In this document: one piece after another, positions 21,184-30,340 of the stretch | Layout of the letters: every line of letters begins with the position of its first letter | How positions within the stretch are numbered: the first letter of the stretch is position 1 | Origin: Deltaproteobacteria bacterium | Lineage (GTDB): Bacteria; Desulfobacterota; Desulfomonilia; UBA1062 | DNA length: 64,000 nt | Direction: 5' to 3' | Assembly: GCA_018436855.1 (NCBI GenBank) | Contig: JAHDKO010000006.1 | Span: 1-64,000 of the forward strand | Notes under the pieces: model-generated | The model's database searches: none | The model's input: the letters and a program-made list of their open reading frames with translations, nothing else | Told to the model about the DNA's origin: nothing | Position numbers and translations under genes: made by a program

Positions 21184-21606
21184 TCAGAAGGCGATCATAC
21201 CCGTGAAGAAGAGGTGAAGGATCACGGCGGGAAGCAGCACAAACGCCAGGGCCCTATGCGCTGACAACAACCCGGTGCGCAGGCTCTTCTTCCCGTAGAA
21301 CAGCCAGGCGCCCGTCACGGCTGCGGAGATCAGAGCAAAAGCCGCGATGAGCCCGCTTGCGGAGATGAACGAACCGGCGAGAACCGGATATGCATGCGCT
21401 GCGAGGACGATCAGGGCTGCCGCGCCGAAGATCCGGTGCCGGCGGACCATGAACTTCATGAAGCGCCGATAGGCGTCTGTGAAGTCCGCATATTCGCGGG
21501 AAAGCTCTTTAACGTATTCCCTGCCGATCTGCTTGAGCAAAAAGGTGGAGAATGCGGCCACAAGTGCCAGCGCCGTCAGCCATCCGGTCGGTTCCTGCAT
21601 GCTCAT
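21184..21606 (-). CDS. Four-helix membrane protein, possible b-type cytochrome
   Basis: A 140-residue protein with about four transmembrane segments. Histidines occur in RHRIFGAAA, AAHAYPVL, SAHRALAF and VILHLFFTG, two per side of the membrane, which suggests two b-type haems as in cytochrome b561-like or ferric-reductase-like cores. I do not recognise a named family. A start at 21606 (AGGGAGAA upstream) is preferred over a longer one at 21690. Gene is divergent from the EAL-HDOD gene. Confidence 0.6.
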   Translation of the reverse strand: MSMQEPTGWLTALALVAAFSTFLLKQIGREYVKELSREYADFTDAYRRFMKFMVRRHRIFGAAALIVLAAHAYPVLAGSFISASGLIAAFALISAAVTGAWLFYGKKSLRTGLLSAHRALAFVLLPAVILHLFFTGMIAF

Positions 21607-21836
21607 GTGCGGTTTTCGTTCTCCCTGCTTGGTTTTTACCCTTCCCGTCATTTCTGCATAAGTCCCAGGGGTTCGGCTGTCAACAGCCAAAAGCAGTCAT
21701 TGTTGTCTCCGGCCCGATGATGCGGGTACTGTTCTCAAGATGTGAAACCTGTTCACCGATACATGGGTTACCCCTTGAGCCAAACTTTTAAGAGACATCA
21801 TCAACTACATACGAAAGGGGCAACAGGACACGGACC

Positions 21837-23057
21837 ATGAATGTATATTTAGCGCGTCAGCCGATTTTCTCCCGGGAGAAGACAATCCATGCCTACGAGC
21901 TCCTCTTCCGGGACGGGATAGCGAACTTCTTCCCGGATATCGACGGCAGCAGCGCCACCTCGCGGGTGCTTTCAAGCACCTTCTTCTCCTCGGACATCGA
22001 ACAGATAACCGGCGGGAAGCGCGCATTCATCAACTTTACCCCGGAGCTGATACATCTGGGGATTCCGCAGCTCTTCCCCCCGCAGATCACCACTATCGAG
22101 ATCCTGGAGGACGTGCATCCGGACGCGCCCTTTCTGCAATGCTGCGCAGAGCTTTCCTCCGCGGGCTACCAGATAGCGCTGGACGACTTCACATATCGCA
22201 GGGAACTGCTGGGTCTCATTCAGCTGGCCGACATCATCAAAATCGACTTTCTCAACACCGACATGGACACCATCCGCAGGTATGTCGAGGTCTTATCCCG
22301 CAACGGCTGTACTCTTCTGGCCGAAAAGGTGGAGACCATGGAGCAGTTCAGGACGGCCCTGGATCTGGGCTTCACCTATTTCCAGGGATACTTTTTCAGC
22401 AAGCCCGAGCTCATGCGGGAGACGGAAATACCCATCCTCAAGATGAACCTCCTGCAGATCATGGCAGAGGCCGACAACGATGACTTCCGGGTGAACGAGA
22501 TGCGAAAGCTCATCGAGCGGGATGTGGGAATCTCCTACAAGCTCCTGTGCTACATGAACTCGCCGTTTTTCCGGAGGCTGAACGAGATCACCTCCATCAA
22601 GCACGCCATCCTCATGCTTGGGGAAAAAGGAATCAAGAGCTTCCTCTCGGTGATCATCATGTCCGAGCTCAGCCAGGACAAGCCGGACGAGCTCCTCAAG
22701 AGCTCGGTCATCAGAGCCAAGCTCTGCGAGAGTCTCGGGGCACTCAAGGCGGGCCGCACCGATCCGTCCCAGCTCTTTACCTTGGGCCTCTTCTCGCTGA
22801 TCGACGCCATCCTGGAGTCTCCCATGGAGCATGTGCTGGAAAAGCTGCCCCTGTCGCATGAGATCAAGGCTGCACTGCTCGATGGAAAAGGTTTTTTGAG
22901 CTCGTACCTGAGGCTGGCCGAGAGCTACGAACGGGGCAACTGGGGCGAGGTGATCTCCCTGGGCTCCGCCCTAGGCATTGATACGGAGAAGCTGCCCGCG
23001 ATCTACTTCCACGCCCTGGGATGGGCAGATGCCCTGATGGAGACGACCGGGCACTGA
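21837..23057 (+). CDS. EAL-HDOD signalling protein (YuxH-like)
   Basis: A 406-residue protein with a degenerate EAL domain (residues about 1-200) and a HDOD domain (about 200-400). The EAL part reads YELLFR instead of EAL-type ExL with its metal ligands, IKIDFLNTD, EKVET and QGYFFSKP, so most catalytic residues for c-di-GMP hydrolysis are altered. HDOD proteins of this type (YuxH, CdgJ) act in regulation, sometimes of motility, probably as binding or scaffold proteins. It is monocistronic. Confidence 0.88.
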   Translation: MNVYLARQPIFSREKTIHAYELLFRDGIANFFPDIDGSSATSRVLSSTFFSSDIEQITGGKRAFINFTPELIHLGIPQLFPPQITTIEILEDVHPDAPFLQCCAELSSAGYQIALDDFTYRRELLGLIQLADIIKIDFLNTDMDTIRRYVEVLSRNGCTLLAEKVETMEQFRTALDLGFTYFQGYFFSKPELMRETEIPILKMNLLQIMAEADNDDFRVNEMRKLIERDVGISYKLLCYMNSPFFRRLNEITSIKHAILMLGEKGIKSFLSVIIMSELSQDKPDELLKSSVIRAKLCESLGALKAGRTDPSQLFTLGLFSLIDAILESPMEHVLEKLPLSHEIKAALLDGKGFLSSYLRLAESYERGNWGEVISLGSALGIDTEKLPAIYFHALGWADALMETTGH

Positions 23058-23172
23058 CCAAAAACCTTCCTGCCGCGTGAATCAGCGTAAAAACGGGAAG
23101 TCTTTTCCCGCCGATCAGGCCGATCGCATCACGTATGGACAACACGGACTGATGAAAGATTACCGGCAGGAA

Positions 23173-23865
23173 TCAGTATTCATGTGCATATTGGTCGAGA
23201 TAGCCCCGAATATAGTCCCTCACCCGCTCCTTTCCGGTGAAAATCCCGAAGTGGCCCTCGCACAGGATATCCGCTTCGAGCTCCATGAGCCGCTCCATCG
23301 ATTGCCTCCACCGGCCGATGTCGGAGTTGAAATCGTCGCTGAAGGGGCCGTGGATGTCCTGTCCGAACAGGACCCGCTTGCCCTCGATATCGAGATAGAC
23401 CGAGATCGAGCCAGGGGTGTGTCCCGGGGTGTGGATGCAGTGGATCTCCCTGCCGCCTGCGAGGATGACCTCATGCCCGCCATAAATGCGCCTGTCCACC
23501 GGGGTTTCGGGCAACGTGGTGTTGTACCAGGACGCGGCCGTTACCACCGGGTCTCCGGACTCTATGGCCTCGGCGTCGAGGTCGTGGGCGACCACCGTGC
23601 ACCCGAAAATCTCCCGGAGATACCGGGCCGACCCGATGTGGTCCACGTGACAGTGGGTCAGGATCAGGTAGGACACCCGTTTCGGACCGCCCGGGATAGA
23701 GCGCACATTGGCCTCCAGAGCCCGGGCTCCCCTGCCCGCCCCGGAGTCGATCATCACCAGCTCGTCACCGCAGTCGATGACGAACGCCATGGCGTCCTGC
23801 ATGTGAGAAATGCCCGCGCCACCCACCAGATAGACACCGTCGCATACCGGTTCGGCAGTACCCAT
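23173..23865 (-). CDS. Metallo-beta-lactamase-fold hydrolase
   Basis: A 230-residue protein with the metal-binding motif THCHVDHIG, a second ligand region HTPGHTPGSISV, and GQDIHGPFSDDF. It resembles glyoxalase II-like and other small thioester or lactone hydrolases, but the substrate is unknown. The start at 23865 follows AAGGAGG four bases upstream; the open frame continues upstream through repeat copy X, which is not part of the protein. No operon partner is visible. Confidence 0.85.
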   Translation of the reverse strand: MGTAEPVCDGVYLVGGAGISHMQDAMAFVIDCGDELVMIDSGAGRGARALEANVRSIPGGPKRVSYLILTHCHVDHIGSARYLREIFGCTVVAHDLDAEAIESGDPVVTAASWYNTTLPETPVDRRIYGGHEVILAGGREIHCIHTPGHTPGSISVYLDIEGKRVLFGQDIHGPFSDDFNSDIGRWRQSMERLMELEADILCEGHFGIFTGKERVRDYIRGYLDQYAHEY

Positions 23866-23929
23866 ACAGCCTCCTTGCGTTATTTGAATTCTCCTTCTAA
23901 AGTCCGCATGTTGAAGGACTTTGAAGGTG

Positions 23930-23999
23930 GGGTCACATTCCCGCTGTTTGCGGCGGAAGAGGGTCCAGGGCTTGCCGTTATAAGGTTCATACCATTGAT
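23930..23999 (+). repeat. Dispersed structured repeat, copy X
   Basis: GGGGTCACATTC is followed by the stem CCGC-TGTTT-GCGG (23941-23953), then GAGGGTCCAGGGCTTGCC, and AAGGTTCATACCATTGAT. The last 12 bases match copy Y exactly. The copy lies 57 bases from copy B, in the same orientation. Confidence 0.55.
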
Positions 24000-24056
24000 T
24001 CCTCCTTCGCATCCGCTTCCTGAAGACGGGAACGAGATGGAATAGAACCCGGGGAA

Positions 24057-24126
24057 TGGTCATATCTTCCTTAAGCACGCGGCTTCAACCGGGTCGAAGA
24101 GCCTGCCCCGGGTCCATTCCATTGAT
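24057..24126 (+). repeat. Dispersed structured repeat, copy B
   Basis: TGGTCATATCTTCC begins the copy. It continues with GGCTTC...GAAGAGCC, which can pair, then CGGGTCGAAGAGCCTGCC and ends CATTCCATTGAT, one base different from copies X and Y over the last 12 bases. It shares GGTCATAT and GGTCGAAG with copy A. Confidence 0.5.
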
Positions 24127-24201
24127 TGGTATCATGTATAACACATGAAGGGCGGTCAAAGAAGTGCGGTCTGATGAAGGATGATTTTCTTCAGATTCGG
24201 C

Positions 24202-25596
24202 TCATACCGCATCGTCCCTGATGGTGTTCCTGCGATCCATGAGGATCTTTAAGGTAAAGACCGCGCCCGGGTACGCCTGGGGAACCACCTCGATGTGTGA
24301 TCCGATCTTGGCCATGGCGATGCGCGCCTCCGTGAGTCCGAGTCCGATCTTCATGGGGTCGGAAGAGGTAAACGGTGCAAAGATTGTCTCGATGTCCTCA
24401 TGCACGCCGGGGCCGTAATCCCTCAGGGAGATGGAAGCATACCCGTCATGGCCGGAAAGGGTGACAAGAAGTCTCTCCGAACCGGTTTCAACGGCATTGT
24501 CCAAAATCCTCGAGAATGCCGCCTGCACATGGCAGGCATCGGTATAGGCCATGATCTCCTCTTCGCCTTCGATGACTACCTCGGGAGCAGTGGGATGCCG
24601 GGAAATCACCTCTGAGATAAGGAGGCGCAGGTTTGTCCGGGCATAGGCGAGTCTCCGGTTCACCATGATCTCGTACTGCTCGATCCTCACGATCATTTCC
24701 TCGATCCTCCGGATTGAGGAGTGGATGCCGGAGAGCGCAGTGCCCATGAGATTCGTATTCAGGCCGTTATCCTTTTTCTCGATCCTCTTCATGTAGGCGC
24801 CGATCACGGTCAGCGGGTTTCTCAGCTCGTGGGAAAGCCCGTTGATCATGAGCGTGAGGTCCTTTGCCTGCAGAGAGAGCCGGTGCTGCATGGCCCGGAT
24901 GTCGGTAATGTCACGCCCGATGATCGAGAGCGCATAGATGTGCCCGTCTTCGGCCAGGGGCGTGCTCAAGCACGAGAATATCCCGGTTTTTCCCCCGGCG
25001 AGACGGAACCTCGCCTCGATCTTGGAGGGCACGCCCTTGCGGAAACCGCTTAAGACCATGTCGCGTACCGGATCCTTGTCCTCGTCGACCACATAATCCA
25101 CGAGCGCCTGTCCGGTGACCGGTTTGTGGTCATGAGCCAGATAGTTCTGCACGGTTTCGTTGCAGAACATGATCTTGCCGGTGGGGCCCAGAGCGAAGAT
25201 CAGATCGGTGGCATTTCTGATGATGGCTTTGTAGCGTTTGCTGTCCCGCAGCATGGTCTTCTGCTTTTCCTGAATAGCGAGCTCCTTTTCATTGAGCGAC
25301 CGGATGAGTTTGTCGCCGATGTCATAAGACTCGCGCATCTCGGTATACAGGGTGACAATGGCCTGGATGACCATGGCATCGCGCGGTATCACTCCAACGA
25401 CCTGCTCCGGCAGGGGTGTGGATATGGGAAGGTCGGACACGAGATAGGCCCGCTGGCCCCGGATAGCATCCCACTGAACACGTCCCCTGTCGTCGAGGAA
25501 GATCAGGCTCCTCTCGGGAACATCATCAAGGGTCTCCGTCTGTCTGACCCCTGCCACGCAGGCGGGGACAGGGCCTCCAAACCAGTAAACATCCAT
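24202..25596 (-). CDS. PAS-domain sensor histidine kinase
   Basis: A 464-residue cytoplasmic kinase. Residues 1-100 form an N-terminal region of unknown type, resembling a degenerate receiver. A PAS domain covers about 120-235. The phosphoacceptor H256 is in SHELRNPLTVIG, and a HATPase domain follows with ILDNAVE, DYGPGV and GLGLT. No transmembrane segments are visible, so it senses a cytoplasmic cue. There is no response regulator beside it, so its partner is elsewhere. Confidence 0.9.
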   Translation of the reverse strand: MDVYWFGGPVPACVAGVRQTETLDDVPERSLIFLDDRGRVQWDAIRGQRAYLVSDLPISTPLPEQVVGVIPRDAMVIQAIVTLYTEMRESYDIGDKLIRSLNEKELAIQEKQKTMLRDSKRYKAIIRNATDLIFALGPTGKIMFCNETVQNYLAHDHKPVTGQALVDYVVDEDKDPVRDMVLSGFRKGVPSKIEARFRLAGGKTGIFSCLSTPLAEDGHIYALSIIGRDITDIRAMQHRLSLQAKDLTLMINGLSHELRNPLTVIGAYMKRIEKKDNGLNTNLMGTALSGIHSSIRRIEEMIVRIEQYEIMVNRRLAYARTNLRLLISEVISRHPTAPEVVIEGEEEIMAYTDACHVQAAFSRILDNAVETGSERLLVTLSGHDGYASISLRDYGPGVHEDIETIFAPFTSSDPMKIGLGLTEARIAMAKIGSHIEVVPQAYPGAVFTLKILMDRRNTIRDDAV

Positions 25597-25734
25597 GGAG
25601 GATTACTCGGAATATCACATCATATTCTTTATTCCCGCCTTCATTCCCGTCTTCCTGAGAAGGGCTGATGCCCGGTGTTCCGGTCTGCCTGTCCCTGATT
25701 GATTTCAGAGATGTTATCCGGTAGAGAAGACCTC

Positions 25735-26892
25735 ATGAAAAGAAAGGTGACCGTCGGCATTGCATTGGACAGCGGAGGAGCCATGGGTGGCGCGCACATA
25801 GGGGTGCTCGAGGTCCTTCAGGAGCACGGCGTTCCCATCGACATCATCGTGGGCTCCAGCGCCGGTGCGGCTGTGGGGGCCATGTATGCGTGCGGTGCCA
25901 TAGATGCCTTCAAGGAGCTCATCTCGGGTCTTTCGTTCATGGATGCCCTGAGCTTCTATGCCGATCCCGTGTTCCCGGTGTCCGGTCTCTTCGCAGGGAA
26001 GAAGGCACGGAAGTTTCTTCACTCCCTGCTCGGAGACACCAGGATCGAAGACCTCCCGATCTCCTTTGTGGCAGTGGCCACCGACCTCCTTACCGGGGAG
26101 ACGGTTCCCCTGTCTCGCGGCTCTCTGGTCGATGCGGTCATGGCAAGTATCTCCATGCCCGGCATCTTCAAGCCGGTGGTGCTGGATGGAAGGCTCCTGA
26201 CGGACGGCGGCGTCTCTGACCCTCTTCCCCTGGATATTCTCGCCGGTCTTAAGCCGGATGTGGCTATTGCGTGCAACCTTCACTCAAAGCTTCCCGATAA
26301 GATCCCGGCCACACAGAAGCGGGCGATCGTAAGCGCCCAGAAAGAATCATCGCGCGATGACGAGGACCTCTCTTCATGGTTCATCGACCGCGCGATCAGG
26401 GCGCTCAGGACCGAGAGGCTCTCCGCGAGGGTGAAGTCCATCCGAGAGGTGCTGCTGAGCGCGGGCAGGTCTCAGGCCGGAACCGCCCGTGACCGCGAGC
26501 TGTTCATGGCCCTGCAGGAGCAACTCGTCCAGAGCAGGGACAGGGTCGCGTCCCTCATCGGCAGGAGCTTTGCCGAAAAGGATCAATCGGGCATGCTCAA
26601 CATCTTTGAGGTCATGCTCAGCGCCACGAACATCCAGCAATATCAGAAAAACCGTATGATGCTCATGCACTTAAGGCCCGATATCCTCATCGAACCGGTA
26701 GTCGACGGGGTGCGGGCACTGGAATTCAACAAGGGGGAGCGCACGATCGAACAGGGCAGACGAACGGCGCTTCGGGCCGTTCCCGCGATCAGGGCCCTGC
26801 TGGAAGAAAAATCGCACGGGCCGGGGCACGGGTACGCAGATGCCGGACCCGCTCCATCAGTGGGCCGGAATTCCGGAGACGATACCCTCTGA
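25735..26892 (+). CDS. Patatin-like phospholipase (RssA-like)
   Basis: A 385-residue acyl hydrolase. The anion-hole loop reads SGGAMGGAHIG, without the arginine of the usual GGxRG. The nucleophile serine is in GSSAGAAVG, and the dyad aspartate in LTDGGVSDP. The C-terminal 180 residues are helical and charged and not recognised. The ATG at 25735 has AGAGAAGA upstream; longer starts at 25711 or 25699 lack a clear site. It is divergent from the kinase gene and convergent with the cyclic-nucleotide protein. Confidence 0.85.
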   Translation: MKRKVTVGIALDSGGAMGGAHIGVLEVLQEHGVPIDIIVGSSAGAAVGAMYACGAIDAFKELISGLSFMDALSFYADPVFPVSGLFAGKKARKFLHSLLGDTRIEDLPISFVAVATDLLTGETVPLSRGSLVDAVMASISMPGIFKPVVLDGRLLTDGGVSDPLPLDILAGLKPDVAIACNLHSKLPDKIPATQKRAIVSAQKESSRDDEDLSSWFIDRAIRALRTERLSARVKSIREVLLSAGRSQAGTARDRELFMALQEQLVQSRDRVASLIGRSFAEKDQSGMLNIFEVMLSATNIQQYQKNRMMLMHLRPDILIEPVVDGVRALEFNKGERTIEQGRRTALRAVPAIRALLEEKSHGPGHGYADAGPAPSVGRNSGDDTL

Positions 26893-26966
26893 AGACTGCT
26901 CCCCTCCCTTTTAAGAAATGTCCTTACCTGCGGATTGATGGATTGCCCTGACCGCCCGATTGGGCT

Positions 26967-27722
26967 CTATTTGACGATGAGAAGATTTGCCTGCTTGAGC
27001 CTCTGGGCAAGAGAAGAGATGATCTTGTGGGCGACCTCGGGGTTTTCGCTGATGATCTTCTCCAGGCCCCCCTCGTGAACCGGGAGAACCTCGACCACGC
27101 TTCTGCCCAGGGAGCGGATGGTCGCGCTCCTCGGCTCGTTGAGGATAAAGCTCATCTCGCCGAAGTACTCTCCAGGTTTCGTGATCGTGGCGATGCGCAC
27201 CCCTTTCCTGAGAACCTCGAGCCCCTGCTCCGTCTGGTAGAGCTTGAATATCTCGGTACCGTTCGTTCCCTCTTCAATGACGGTCTCACCGTCGGCGAAC
27301 TCCCGGACATCGAGGTTGATCGTCTCGCTGTAAGGGATGTTGGACTCGGCCACCGAGGTGGTCTGCTCCAGCTGCAGGTACGCCGAACGCAGGACCATGC
27401 TCACCAGCCCGGGTTTGCTGAAGGCGATGTCCTCGATTGCATCGGACTCGTAGGCGGCCACGCGCGAGGGCCTCATGGCCTTTGCCGTGGTGCTGTAGGG
27501 GATCCCCCGGTAGTAGTTCTCGAGGCCGAACACGTCGCGGTCGGAGAGGATGCGGATGGGTTTGTCCATCTGGTAGATCTGGACCTCTCCCTGGAGGATC
27601 GCGTAGAAGAATTCGTTGGTGTCCCCTTCCCGTACGATAACCTCTCCGGGACGATATTCTTTTACCGACACCGCCTCGATAGTCCTGGGTTCCAGCATAC
27701 TTGCCGTTTCGGCATCAGCCAC
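26967..27722 (-). CDS. Tandem cyclic nucleotide-binding domain protein
   Basis: A 251-residue protein with two cNMP-binding domains. The first (about 15-115) has YRPGEVIVREGD, EVQIYQM and FGLENYY; the second (about 135-245) has FADGETVIEEGTNGTEIF, then KPGEYFGEMSFI and NEPRSATIR, the phosphate-binding cassette. There is no HTH domain, so it is not a CRP-type regulator by sequence. The GTG start lies 15 bases after the histone-deacetylase-fold gene, so the two are probably cotranscribed. Confidence 0.85.
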   Translation of the reverse strand: MADAETASMLEPRTIEAVSVKEYRPGEVIVREGDTNEFFYAILQGEVQIYQMDKPIRILSDRDVFGLENYYRGIPYSTTAKAMRPSRVAAYESDAIEDIAFSKPGLVSMVLRSAYLQLEQTTSVAESNIPYSETINLDVREFADGETVIEEGTNGTEIFKLYQTEQGLEVLRKGVRIATITKPGEYFGEMSFILNEPRSATIRSLGRSVVEVLPVHEGGLEKIISENPEVAHKIISSLAQRLKQANLLIVK

Positions 27723-27737
27723 GAGAAACTTTACCCT

Positions 27738-28754
27738 CTATCTCGCGGCCAGGGGCCATATCCGCCCGTGTACTCTGATGAAATTCTCCAGCTCGGGAAA
27801 CGGCAGCGGTTCGATGGCTGGAGTGGCATTTCCCTTGAGGATTTCCACAACCCGGGACACGGATTCCTTCAATGCACCGAGATGATACCCGCCTTCGAGC
27901 GAATACACAACCGGCGCGCCTACATTTTGGGCAGCCTCCTGGATGACGGCCGCTATCGCGGCAAATCCATCCGAGCTGAGCCTCATGCCGCCGATGGGGT
28001 CCATGGCATGGGCGTCGAAGCCCGCGGACACCAGCACCAGCCCGGGCTCGAAGTCCTCGATGATCGGCTGAAGAATGTGGCGGTATATGGCCATGAAGTG
28101 CCCGTCGTTCTTTCCCCCGCTCAGGGGGCAGTTCACGGTATACCCGGCGCCCTCCCCTGTTCCGGTCTCGGACAGGGCCCCGGTCCCCGGATAGAAGGGA
28201 TATTGGTGCGTCGAGAAGTACAGCACCCGGTTGTCCGCGTAGAAGCTCTCCTGGGTTCCGTTCCCGTGATGGACATCGAAGTCGACGATCGCCACCCGCT
28301 CGACCCCGAACGACCGGATGGCCTTGGATGCGGCAATCGCCACGTTGTTGAACAGGCAGAAGCCCATGGCGCGGTCTTTGCGCGCGTGGTGCCCGGGGGG
28401 TCTCACACAGGCGAACCCTGCCTCGATTCCACGATCCAGCGCCATTCTGCACAGGCTGATCAACGACCCCACGGCCTGGAGGGAAACCTCGTATGAATCG
28501 GGACAGCACACGGTGTCGGGATCGAGGTTCACGGTCGACCCTCTCCCCGCTGCACGGGCTATGGACTCGACATAGCTCCTGCCGTGGTTGAGCACGATGT
28601 CTTCAACCGGCGAGGCATCCGGCTGGACGAGCATGATCCCGGGATTCTCCCTGATGAAGAGGGTATGGATACACTGAGCCCTCAAAGGACTCTCGGGATG
28701 GTACCCGCCTGTTTCGTGATCCATGAACCTCAGGTCTGAAACCACACCGATCAT
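27738..28754 (-). CDS. Histone deacetylase-fold protein (AcuC/HDAC-like)
   Basis: A 338-residue zinc-dependent deacetylase of the arginase/HDAC superfamily. Key motifs are RPPGHHARKD, the zinc site DFDVHHGNGTQ, and SAGFDAH. These resemble bacterial acetoin utilisation or acetylpolyamine amidohydrolase proteins; the substrate is not known. The ATG at 28754 follows AAGGTGG. It follows an unknown gene by 17 bases and precedes the cyclic nucleotide-binding gene by 15 bases. Confidence 0.9.
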   Translation of the reverse strand: MIGVVSDLRFMDHETGGYHPESPLRAQCIHTLFIRENPGIMLVQPDASPVEDIVLNHGRSYVESIARAAGRGSTVNLDPDTVCCPDSYEVSLQAVGSLISLCRMALDRGIEAGFACVRPPGHHARKDRAMGFCLFNNVAIAASKAIRSFGVERVAIVDFDVHHGNGTQESFYADNRVLYFSTHQYPFYPGTGALSETGTGEGAGYTVNCPLSGGKNDGHFMAIYRHILQPIIEDFEPGLVLVSAGFDAHAMDPIGGMRLSSDGFAAIAAVIQEAAQNVGAPVVYSLEGGYHLGALKESVSRVVEILKGNATPAIEPLPFPELENFIRVHGRIWPLAAR

Positions 28755-28771
28755 TGAATTTCCACCTTCAG

Positions 28772-29167
28772 CTACACATAGAGATCCAAGGCGTGAGGGG
28801 CCTCTTCCTTCAGGGCCGGATAACCGCTCCACCCCGGGGTGCCCGGGGAAACCGCGCGCATTCTTCCGAAGAAGAGCTCGTGGATCACCGAAGCGCTCGA
28901 CACCAGGGGGTCGGAGCCCAGGGTCGTGACCTGTGCGGGGGGCGCATACTCGATCCGCCGCACGGGAGGCTCGCGCTTCTCCATCTCGTCGTGGGGGCGT
29001 GGGAGCGCGGCTGCCTTGCTGTCGGATATGGAGCTTCTGCCGGAATCTCCCTCGATGGCGACGTACCTGAACCTGCAGAAAGGGAGATCGACTGCAATCC
29101 CTTTTACATTCGAGACATGAGCAAAGGGATTCCCATTTTGCATCTTTTTTTTGCTACGCCAATTCAT
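28772..29167 (-). CDS. Hypothetical protein upstream of the deacetylase gene
   Basis: A frame of about 131 residues with no family I recognise. It contains DLPFCRFRYVAIEGDSG and ends in HALDLYV. Third codon positions are GC-rich as in neighbouring real genes, and it ends 17 bases before the deacetylase start on the same strand, both favouring a real gene. The start is uncertain: ATG at 29167 or 29143, neither with a strong ribosome-binding site. Confidence 0.5.
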   Translation of the reverse strand: MNWRSKKKMQNGNPFAHVSNVKGIAVDLPFCRFRYVAIEGDSGRSSISDSKAAALPRPHDEMEKREPPVRRIEYAPPAQVTTLGSDPLVSSASVIHELFFGRMRAVSPGTPGWSGYPALKEEAPHALDLYV

Positions 29168-29396
29168 GCCTTTTGACAAGCATAAAAATCCCGACGTCAG
29201 GACGGCTTTCCGGTGAATCGACCCCTCATTGTGTCCTCTCCGGTCGCTTACCTTGGGGCCGGACTCTTCCCTCTCTGAATGGACATGCGGGCCCCCCGCC
29301 TCCATGCCCCTTCCGCCGTGCTCGCATTCACTTGAGAACACCTGAAAGCGAAATAGTATGTATCAATATAATATAGTGTGAAGGAGGTTCAGTACC

Positions 29397-30134
29397 ATGA
29401 GGAGAATTCTCTTTGAAGGTTTGATCGTTCTGTTCGCGGTTGTTCTACCGGGGTATCTCGCTGCTCAGGATATCATGGCCCAGGCCGACGCCCTCTACGA
29501 TCAGGGCGGGCTCGACAATCTCCTGAAGTCTGCTGAGCTCTATGCGCAGGCATCGGAGGCGGACCCCGCCAGTTATGATGCCGCATGGAAGGCCTCCCGT
29601 TCTTATCGGGAATACTGCAACCAGGCAAAGGAAAGCAATGCCGAAGGCTGGGAGGGCATCTGCAAGCAGTACGGCAAGATGGGCATGATGTACGGCGAGA
29701 AGGCCGTTGCCCTCAATCCGGACAGAGTGGAGGGCCATTTCTGGTATGGATGCTCCGTGGGCAACTACTCGGATGGAGTGAGCGTGCTCACGGCCCTGAG
29801 GGAAGGGCTTAAGGACAAAACCCAGATGAGCTTCGAAAAATCCTACGAGATCGACAAATCTTATACGACCGGCGGCCCCATCAAGGCTCTGGGCCGTTTC
29901 TGGTACGTGCTGCCCTGGCCGCTGAGCGACAAGGAGAAGGCCATATCATACCTGAAGGAATACAACCAGGCCTATCCTGACGATGCCGAAGGCCAGGTCT
30001 TCCTTGCCGAGGCCCTCATTGATGCCGGGGGTGACGAGAACATGACGCAGGCAAAGGCGCTCCTGGACCAGGCGGCTGTCTGTGATGAGAGATACTTCAG
30101 CGACTGGGCGAAACGGCTCATGGCAGACCTCTGA
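29397..30134 (+). CDS. Secreted TPR-like protein
   Basis: A 245-residue protein with an N-terminal signal peptide (IVLFAVVLPGYLAAQ). TPR-like helical pairs can be seen around SAELYAQASEADPASYDAAW and EGQVFLAEALIDAGG. The central part (VEGHFWYGCSVGNYSDG, PIKALGRFWYVLP) is reminiscent of TatT-type TRAP-associated TPR proteins, but no TRAP genes are present. GAAGGAGG precedes the ATG closely. A TATAAT at 29367-29372 upstream may be its -10 box. Confidence 0.75.
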   Translation: MRRILFEGLIVLFAVVLPGYLAAQDIMAQADALYDQGGLDNLLKSAELYAQASEADPASYDAAWKASRSYREYCNQAKESNAEGWEGICKQYGKMGMMYGEKAVALNPDRVEGHFWYGCSVGNYSDGVSVLTALREGLKDKTQMSFEKSYEIDKSYTTGGPIKALGRFWYVLPWPLSDKEKAISYLKEYNQAYPDDAEGQVFLAEALIDAGGDENMTQAKALLDQAAVCDERYFSDWAKRLMADL

Positions 30135-30145
30135 TCATACCTCCT

Positions 30146-30188
30146 GATACCGGAGCAGGCATTCCGGCATACCGGGATGCCTGGTATC
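30146..30188. other. Strong nested stem-loop between convergent genes
   Basis: An inner stem of 11 pairs (AGGCATTCCGG with CCGGGATGCCT, one G-T wobble, CATA loop) sits inside an outer GATACC/GGTATC stem. A run of six T follows 17 bases later at 30206-30211. It lies 12 bases after the TPR gene stop, so it could terminate that gene, though the T-run spacing is poor. Confidence 0.5.
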
Positions 30189-30340
30189 CGGGCACACCGC
30201 TGCTGTTTTTTCCTTTGTGCGGGAAAAAGGTGACGCCTCTTCCGAGACGGGACAGGTCTGGGCACAGGAAACCGGCAGTGGTGGGGCACAGCCTCAAGGG
30301 AGCTTGAAGACAGGATAGACAGGTATGGGAAAAGATCGGC

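Larger units (their letters stand above)
23866..24201. other. Intergenic region with two copies of the dispersed repeat
   Basis: These 336 bases lie between the hydrolase and the PAS kinase on the same strand. They contain repeat copies X (23930-23999) and B (24057-24126), and a small hairpin TCATGT-ATAAC-ACATGA after copy B (24133-24149). No gene is seen; the extended hydrolase frame is only an upstream continuation without a ribosome-binding site. Confidence 0.5.

Noticed and set aside
23866-24078. N-terminal extension of the metallo-hydrolase (RRNQWYEPYNGKPWTLF)
   Set aside because: The ribosome-binding site lies at 23865, and the extension translates through the non-coding repeat copy X.
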